Positions 58,267 to 64,000 of a DNA stretch of 64,000 nucleotides are shown in pieces. Source of the DNA: Avena insularis (taxonomy: Eukaryota; Streptophyta; Magnoliopsida; Poales; Poaceae); the NCBI GenBank assembly GCA_023614405.1, contig CM042694.1, forward strand, positions 92,983,285-93,047,284, in the 5' to 3' direction. Under the pieces are notes generated by a model, which had not been told where the DNA came from, made no database searches, and saw only the letters and a list, made by a program, of their open reading frames with translations. The translations under genes and the position numbers were made by a program. Within the stretch, counting starts at the first letter, position 1. Every line of letters begins with the position of its first letter.

Positions 58267-59200
58267 GTACATCCCGCGTGCTTGTGAAATCAGGCCATAA
58301 ACCTACGGAGCCGAATCAACACCATCCTCGAACGCCGCCAGGGCGACCTGCTCGACCAGGATGATCCCCTCAGGATCCCGCTGCCACACGTACATCGAGC
58401 AAGGTCTCCACCGACGTCGGCTCGCGCCGCACCCTCGTCACAGAACCCACCTCACTCCATTGTTCCAGCCCCTCGAGCGGCACGTCGGCGATCATGGCCC
58501 GCGATCAGCACGAGACCATACCCGTTGCACGGTGCACCCTAGCTTTTTCGGCCTCCAGGCTCCAACAGAGAACGTGGCGGGCCAAACCTTAGCTACAGCC
58601 TTCATCACACCACGCGAAGATGGATCGGGGACATGAGGGTTCAGATGGTTCCGCTTGGGCTGGGGCCAAAACGGAGGAGTACGTACGTTGAGCTGCAACA
58701 GTACTATGATGGAAAGTATGGAAACTACCAATGGGCTGCACAAAATTCAGTGAGATTTGTTATAAAAAAACAATTCATGGAGGTTTTGGTTTTGCCTCTT
58801 TTGTGCTGACAAGAAGTTTGCAAGTCCAGGTTCCCTCTTTGGAAAGCATCTGCGGAAGCTTCGGTCAGTCTTTGATTCAAAGCTCAGTGAGTATGTAATT
58901 TAGGATAACCTTCTATCAAGATTCAGAGGGTCACCAAATCTTCCGTTTCAATAAGACGGATTATGTATTGGGCAAGGTCAAGTGGAATCGCTTAAGGGCT
59001 GAGGTCTGGTAACGGGTCACACATCCTCTGTTGCCCTGTCTCGCTGCATCTTCCTGCGCGAGCACACACCTTCGCGTCTTCCCACACCCTAGCTATCCGG
59101 CCACAAACGCGGATATTCCAGGGGCCGGCGGCCATGGAAATTTTACGCACGAAGACCATTACGGCCAGCGATAGAAAGGCTAGATCGAGTCCGAGTCTGT
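58267..59200. other. Helitron interior, GC-rich segment of unknown origin
   Basis: 58290-58640 is GC-rich compared with its AT-rich surroundings and has short open frames on both strands. It could be a captured host gene fragment; I recognise no product. Confidence 0.35.
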
Positions 59201-60083
59201 TGCCTTTTTTCTTTCCAATCGGATCGGTCAGGCTGGGTAGCGATGGTGTGGGACGAGGGTATGTATAATGAACAGGTTTTTTCTGGATCGGCGGCAGGAG
59301 AGCAGGCCGGTTTTCTTTATCGATCTTGTCGGGTGGGACAAGGTTTGTAACTGTTTTTTTTTCACGAACGTGCGGGGACGACGTACCAACCATCAAGACC
59401 GCAAGGTATTTAATAGTACAGATAGATAGATCGTGATGTTTAGTTGTTCATATCATAAGAAATTTTAGTTTTCTATGCTGCGAACCCAACAAGTAGTTGC
59501 CGGTAGGGCGCACGCAGACGCCGCGGTACCTCGAGCTCGACTGGCGTGGCGGCATCCCGACGGTTACGCGGGCACGATAGGGGCGGCGAAGCGGTGCGCG
59601 CTGGCGGCGGCGGAGCGGTGGAAGGGAAAATGTTTTTATGCAGGGCGCTCAGCGATGCCAAGCGCGTGTGTTCCCGTTTTCTGCTAAACACGGTAAAACT
59701 TTTAGAGCACGCGCAATTTTGGTCGGTCTCCCCCTCTGCAAATCAATAATTATTTAGCGCGACTGCTCGAGTCGCTCTTAGTGCGCGACAATGCAGCGCG
59801 TGCAGCGCGAGGAGTGGTTAGACGAAAGAACAGTGCAGAGCGCAATGGCAGTAGCAGACTTGCATGAGGTCGCTGGATGAATCAAGCTTGAGCCTTGAGC
59901 TAGAGAAATTAAGATGGTTCATGGGCCACACGAACTCCGACCTCCGACCTCCGAAGGCCGCTTTGGGTCAGGCTTTGGGTCTCTTGTAGTTCTAGACGCC
60001 CGCGCGACGACGGCATCCATCCGAGGTCTTCATCATGCTCCAAGACCACACACCGGAAACGCCAATGCCAACGACGACAAGCT

Positions 60084-60089
60084 AGTCAA
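60084..60089 (-). promoter_or_regulatory. W-box-like TTGACT core
   Basis: AGTCAA on the + strand, GGTTGACTA on the minus strand, about 440 bp upstream of the kinase ATG. WRKY factors bind TTGAC cores (established), but a single core is frequent by chance. Confidence 0.3.
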
Positions 60090-60189
60090 CCTCAGCAGGC
60101 GAATCTGGCACGCATATAGCCTTCGACGAGCTAGTGGGCGGCACCGATCGAAAAATTGACGGCAGCACTAGACGGCAAGCAGCGGAGAA

Positions 60190-60195
60190 TTGACT
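60190..60195 (+). promoter_or_regulatory. W-box-like TTGACT core
   Basis: TTGACT, about 330 bp upstream of the kinase ATG; a further TTGAC is at 60156-60160. Chance occurrence cannot be excluded. Confidence 0.3.
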
Positions 60196-60476
60196 TACGC
60201 ACGACTCACTCGCATAGTACGAGGTGTCCTTGCAAGTTGAATGCACGAGGCCAGGACAATTAAGCTGGACCCACTTGACGTTACCTGCATTGCACCCAGC
60301 CAAAACACCGATCTTCCATGCCTTGCTACGAGCCGACATGAGCACAACGACATGCCCGAAAAGAAATGGATGACCAGCGCACCTCCTCGGGTTCCTTCCA
60401 TATTTCCCCGATGGGATAATGAATCAACGACCACCACCTGCAGGGTCCTGCACCCGCGTCAAGGCATCCACTCCAC

Positions 60477-60484
60477 ATATATAA
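60477..60484 (+). promoter_or_regulatory. TATA box of the wall-associated kinase gene
   Basis: ATATATAA, 41 bp before the chosen ATG. This would give a leader of only about 10-15 bases, so the true start could be a slightly later ATG (60534, two codons on, is also in frame). Confidence 0.55.
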
Positions 60485-60524
60485 CGTGATCGAGTCGAAG
60501 TAGCTAGACCAAGCAAGCAATAGC

Positions 60525-63215
60525 ATGGCAACAATGGCGACCACCGTACATCTTCTGATCGTGTTGCATTCTCTGGTGGCAGCGGCGGTGGCTCAGCCGC
60601 CCGTGGCACGGCCAGGGTGCCGTGGCACGTGCGGCGACATCACCGTCCCCTACCCCTTCGGCATCGGCGCCGGCTGCTACCGCGACGACGACATCCCGGG
60701 TTTCCAGCTCGAGTGCGACGACTCCGGCCCTTCCCCACCGCGCCTCACCGTCTTCGGCTACCGCCTCGCGGCCCTCTCCATGGAGGACGGCGAGATCACG
60801 ACCTACCTCAGTGCGAGGCGGTCCTGCTACAACTCCATGGGTGGGTTCGTCGACGGGAACGGAGGCAGCACGACGGACATGAACCTCAGTGGCACAGCCC
60901 ACCTCTTCTCGTCCACCGAGAACCAACTCGTCGCGCTCGGCTGTCCCACCCTTGGCTACTTCGTGGACGAATACGGCTTCTATGTCAGCGGCTGCGTGTC
61001 CGTGTGCCAGCAGTCGTCGGAGCACACCTTCTCGTGCACCGGCGTCGGGTGCTGCCAGAGCGCGATCCCCTCGGATGTCAACTTCTTCTACCCGCAACAG
61101 AGCAACAACCCCAACCCCAATAACTCGGTTGCCTTCACAAACGACACCACGCCCTGCCATTACGTGTTCCTCGTCGACACGCAGTGGTTCGATAGTGAAA
61201 GCGTCTACCTCAACGACCGCAAGGATGATTTTGAAGTGCCCGTCGTGCTCGACTGGGCCGTCCGGAACGTCGACAACTGCAGCACCGCTAGGCAAATGGC
61301 GGACTTCGCGTGCCGGAGCGTGCAGAGCGAGTGCCTCGATGTCCTCAACGGGCCGGGGTACCGGTGCTACTGCTCCGCGGGCTACGAGGGCAACCCCTAC
61401 CTCGACAACGGATGCATAGGTAAACATCCTGACACAACATGCCAGTAACATAACACTGAATTGATTCTTTTAGAGGAAAAGGTCTTCATGCAAGATACTA
61501 CTACTCCCTCCGGTTTGTTCTCAACTTTGTCTAGATTCGTACGTATCTAGTTAAGTATTTAGTGCAGATATATTCGTATCTGACAGAGTTTAGAGTAATA
61601 ATATGGACCAGAGGGAGTACTAAATAATCGTCCCCCTATTGCCCTCGGAAGTACTGACTTGTTCTGCCTGCGTTGTTACATGAATTTGTCCGACCAAATG
61701 GTGATGAATTGATTTGCAAACCCAAGACATCGACGAGTGCCAACTTGAAGACACGTGCTACGGGGACTGCGCAAACACGCCGGGAAACTACACTTGCCAA
61801 TGCCCTCCGGAGAAAAGTGGAGATCCCACCGTGAAGGATGGTTGCAAACCAAAGGACAAGTTCACCTCAACTCTCAGAGTAGTTACAGGTACATCTACAT
61901 TGATCGATTGATCTCAGCTCAATTTCTTCTGAGGAATGTAAGCTACCTGAATGTTACGTATGGAATGTCATATATATATTCAGGAGTCGGCGTGGGAGTG
62001 ATCCAGCTAGGGTCCATGTGTTGCGGCACCTGCCTGGCGCTGCAGAAGAGCAACCTCATCAGAACAAAGAAAAAATTCTTCGAGCACAACGGAGGCGTCA
62101 TCTTGCAGCAACAGATGCGGTCGTACAGCAGCAGCAGTAGCACCGCCCGTGGAGCCACCACCGGTGGGTTCAAGATATTCTCCGCCCAAGATCTCAACAA
62201 GGCCACAAACAACTTCGCAGCCGACCGGATCCTCGGCCGTGGCGGACACGGCATCGTTTATAAAGGTGTCCTCCCAGATAGTTCGGTGGTGGCCATCAAG
62301 AAGTCCAAGATGATGGAGGAGGCCGAGACCAAGGAGTTCACCAGGGAAATGCTCATCCTCTCCCAGATCAACCACCGGAACATCGTCAAGCTTCTCGGTT
62401 GCTGTCTCGAGGTGGAGGTGCCGATGTTGGTATATGAGTATGTCTCAAATGGCACCCTCCACCACTACATCCATGGCGGCAAGGGCCTAGACGCTCACAC
62501 GTCCCTGGACACTCGTATACGGATAGGGGCCGAGTCGGCGGAGGCATTGGCCTACATGCACACATCGGCATCGCCACCGATCCTCCACGGCGACATCAAG
62601 ACGGCCAACATCCTGCTCGACGGCAACCTCACTGCAAAAGTAACGGACTTTGGGGCGTCAAAGCTAGCTCCAAACGACGAAGCCGAGGTCATCGCCACGC
62701 TAGTGCAAGGCACATGTGGGTACCTAGACCCGGAATACCTTATGACATGCAAGCTGACCGACAAGAGCGACGTGTATAGCTTTGGCGTCGTGGTGTTGGA
62801 GCTGCTGACCAGGAAGAAGGTGTTGTCTTTCGATGGCCCAGAAGAAAATAGAAGCCTTGTGTCGCGTTTCGTGATGGCCATGAAGGCCGGACGACATGAT
62901 GAGCTCATGGACGACAAGGTGAGGAGCGAGATGGGGCCCGAGGCACTGGAAGAGGTCACACACCTTCTAATGCGATGCGTGAGCATGAATGGCGAGGAGA
63001 GGCCAGGGATGAAGGAGGTTGCACAGAGGTTGCAGGGACTGAGGAGATACCAGCGGCTTCCATGGGGCCAAGCTAGTGGTCGTGATTCGGAGCAGGAGGA
63101 GGAGGAGAATAAGAGATTGCTTGGCACGAGGCGGCAAGGTGATGTGGACTACAAGTTCAAACCGCGTGACGTGCTTCATATCGAGGGTGCTAGTGCATAC
63201 AATTATAGCTCGTAG
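60525..63215 (+). CDS. Wall-associated receptor-like kinase (WAK family), three exons
   Basis: A cell-surface kinase whose extracellular part is thought to bind cell-wall pectin (family knowledge). Exons 60525-61419, 61727-61888 and 61984-63215 with GT-AG borders and phase 1 at both introns give 762 residues. Domains in order: signal peptide (1-24, LLIVLHSLVAAAVA), GUB_WAK galacturonan-binding type domain (CGDITVPYPFGIGAGC), WAK-associated region, EGF-like segment with DIDEC at the exon 2 start, a weak membrane segment (about 353-374), and kinase (about 432-705). Kinase residues: G-loop GRGGHG, VAIK lysine 458, HGD at 554-556 in place of HRD (non-RD), DFG 574-576, GTCGYLDPEY. No stop or frameshift is seen. 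Alternative splice borders are possible. Confidence 0.92.
61504..61617. mobile_element. Stowaway-type MITE in intron 1 of the kinase gene, 114 bp
   Basis: CTCCCTCCGGTTTGTTCTC at the left, GGACCAGAGGGAG at the right, TA at 61502-61503 and 61618-61619. Its interior TTCTCAACTTTGTCTAGAT is also in the MITE at 52170, so both are one family. Confidence 0.92.
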
Positions 63216-63286
63216 GTCAACCGTTTTAATATTATGCACCACGGTTATTACAAAGTTGTCTTATATATAATGCTTTTCACACCGAA

Positions 63287-63292
63287 AATAAA
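63287..63292 (+). terminator. Candidate polyadenylation signal AATAAA of the kinase gene
   Basis: AATAAA 72 bp after the stop codon, in an AT-rich stretch. Typical spacing for a plant 3' end. Confidence 0.5.
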
Positions 63293-64000
63293 TATATATA
63301 CAAATGTTATTGGATCTCGGAAACTTACATACGCTGAGGATAGACTAACAAATGTTTGAAATCTTTTCCATTGAATATGACGTTCAGAAGAAATACTTAC
63401 TTGGCCCTAGACTTACATCGTGAAACGCTTTGTTACGACAGTTGACAACGGTGCAATTGTCGCAAGGGGCTGACGTGTTGTGTTGAAATTTACGTGAGAG
63501 TGGTAAATTCTTTGTGGATTCTATGTGTAGAGCCAGCCCGGTCCTGAGATTTTACGGGTCCGGGGCAAAGATAAAAGTCAAGGGCCCTTCTCTATATCTT
63601 TGGGTTATCGCGGTGGGCACGACAAAGTCTCTGCTAAATCCGGGAGTGCGTCTAATGAAGTGCAATAGACATTCTAATTATTCTTTAATAGTTAATATTC
63701 ATCCTACAATCGAGTTCATTAACAAAACTTATATCATCTCATCCCCTAATCTGTTCAAAGGGAAAAAAAAACTTTTTGCTCTAACCTCAGACATGGGTTA
63801 CTCCGACCCACGATACCAAAAAAAAGAAAATAAAAAGACTGATTTCTTCCTCCTTGCGACCTCTCTCTCTTTCCTTTCTCTAAACTTGACCAAATATTCC
63901 ATCTAAATCCACCGCTTGCCATGCCTAATCTGATTGTATATCATCAAAAATTGAAAACTCTATACTAGCTAACGTCCATACCTCTCTTTTTTCCTTTGAT
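63293..64000. other. Right end of window, no gene recognised
   Basis: No supportable gene. GAGCCAGCCCGGTCCTGAG at about 63530-63548 followed by GGGTCCGGGGC resembles a transposon end by composition, but no duplication or second end is in view. Confidence 0.5.

Larger units (their letters stand above)
57196..59422 (-). mobile_element. Probable non-autonomous Helitron (right end approximate)
   Basis: On the minus strand the 3' end reads GCAACGCACGGGCATTCAAC then CTAG, followed by host T: the CTRR end and sub-terminal GC-rich segment of plant Helitrons. The 5' end reads TCTGTACTATTAAATACC, preceded by host A. Insertion between A and T without duplication fits. Copia LTR sequence continues on both sides. 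The hairpin partner is degraded (CCACAGTC in place of a complement of GCCCGTGG). A GATA repeat makes the right end uncertain by 4 or 8 bp. No Rep/helicase gene is seen, so it is non-autonomous. Confidence 0.6.
51321..59491 (+). mobile_element. Decayed Ty1/copia retrotransposon, left part cut by element A
   Basis: The + strand retains pol fragments in order: integrase end (KSDKHIFAGYPKVIVGY, about 53620), RT (about 54050-54770, including YVEDILLIGNDV near 54550-54589) and RNase H (AEYMTATIVATKEAI-like, about 55258). A polypurine tract (AAGTGGGAGAC, about 55616) and a 3' LTR follow. All frames are shot with stops. The 5' part is not in the window, which fits element A having inserted into it; that is an inference. 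Confidence 0.75.
55627..59491 (+). repeat. Copia 3' LTR, split by the Helitron
   Basis: Starts TGAAGGGAATATGCC after the tract GTGGGAGAC. It contains GATATACTCTGGGCCCTCTC and CGTAGGGTGACACAC segments, known to me from Triticeae copia LTRs, and a TATA-like CCTATAAAAGGCC at 56827-56839. It is cut at 57195 and resumes at 59423, ending TTCTATGCTGCGAACCCAACA at 59491. The LTR without the insert is about 1.6 kb. Confidence 0.75.
59492..60476. other. Region upstream of the wall-associated kinase gene
   Basis: The first non-element sequence right of the nested pile. 59500-59690 is very GC-rich. No gene can be supported. W-box-like TTGACT cores are listed separately. Confidence 0.6.

Noticed and set aside
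60504..61451. 315-codon open frame on the minus strand over exon 1 of the kinase
   Set aside because: It is the mirror of a GC-rich coding exon; the + strand shows clear WAK domains and splice sites, the minus strand shows none.
61714..61911. Separate small gene starting at 61714
   Set aside because: It is exon 2 of the kinase gene (DIDEC EGF-like segment) read past its splice sites.

Overview
The window is from a grass genome, very probably Triticeae (wheat, Aegilops or barley group). The evidence is kilobase-scale nested LTR retrotransposons with 5-bp target site duplications (TSDs), Stowaway MITEs with CTCCCTCC ends and TA duplications, and a GC-rich, intron-containing wall-associated kinase gene. 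Family-level statements rest on motif recognition; no database search was possible.

Layout: positions 1-59491 are one nested pile of transposable elements. The outermost layer on the right is a decayed Ty1/copia element (51321-59491). Its 3' LTR is split by a probable Helitron (57196-59422), and it also carries Stowaway MITEs. To its left lies an Athila-type Ty3/gypsy element, here called A, on the + strand. Its 5' end is outside the window and its 3' LTR ends at 51320. A second, non-autonomous Athila-like element, B, inserted into A's 3' LTR. A block of about 10.2 kb (A RNase H end, integrase, 3' region, LTR start, and B up to 73 bp of its 3' LTR) was then duplicated in tandem. Copy 1 is 2273-25499 and copy 2 is 25500-48641, joined at a 4-bp TGTT microhomology.

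After the duplication each copy took its own insertions. Copy 1 received Tat1 (3012-16007, minus strand, TSD CTAGG) inside the integrase gene. Copy 2 received Tat2 (30141-42768, minus strand, TSD AGAAT) and a solo LTR C (42818-44385, TSD GCCAC), both inside B's 5' LTR. The other copy keeps the matching empty site in each case.

Tat1 and Tat2 are Ty3/gypsy elements with two RNase H domains. Each carries gag-protease-RT-RNase H-second RNase H-integrase on the minus strand. Each also carries, between pol and the 3' LTR, an oppositely oriented, intron-containing gene of the 'putative gypsy type transposon' protein type. These antisense genes are the most unusual coding content of the window.

The only ordinary host gene I can support is a wall-associated receptor-like kinase at 60525-63215 (three exons, 762 residues, apparently intact, non-RD kinase), with a Stowaway MITE in intron 1. 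63293-64000 holds nothing I recognise with confidence. All retroelement coding regions are broken by stops, frameshifts or insertions.
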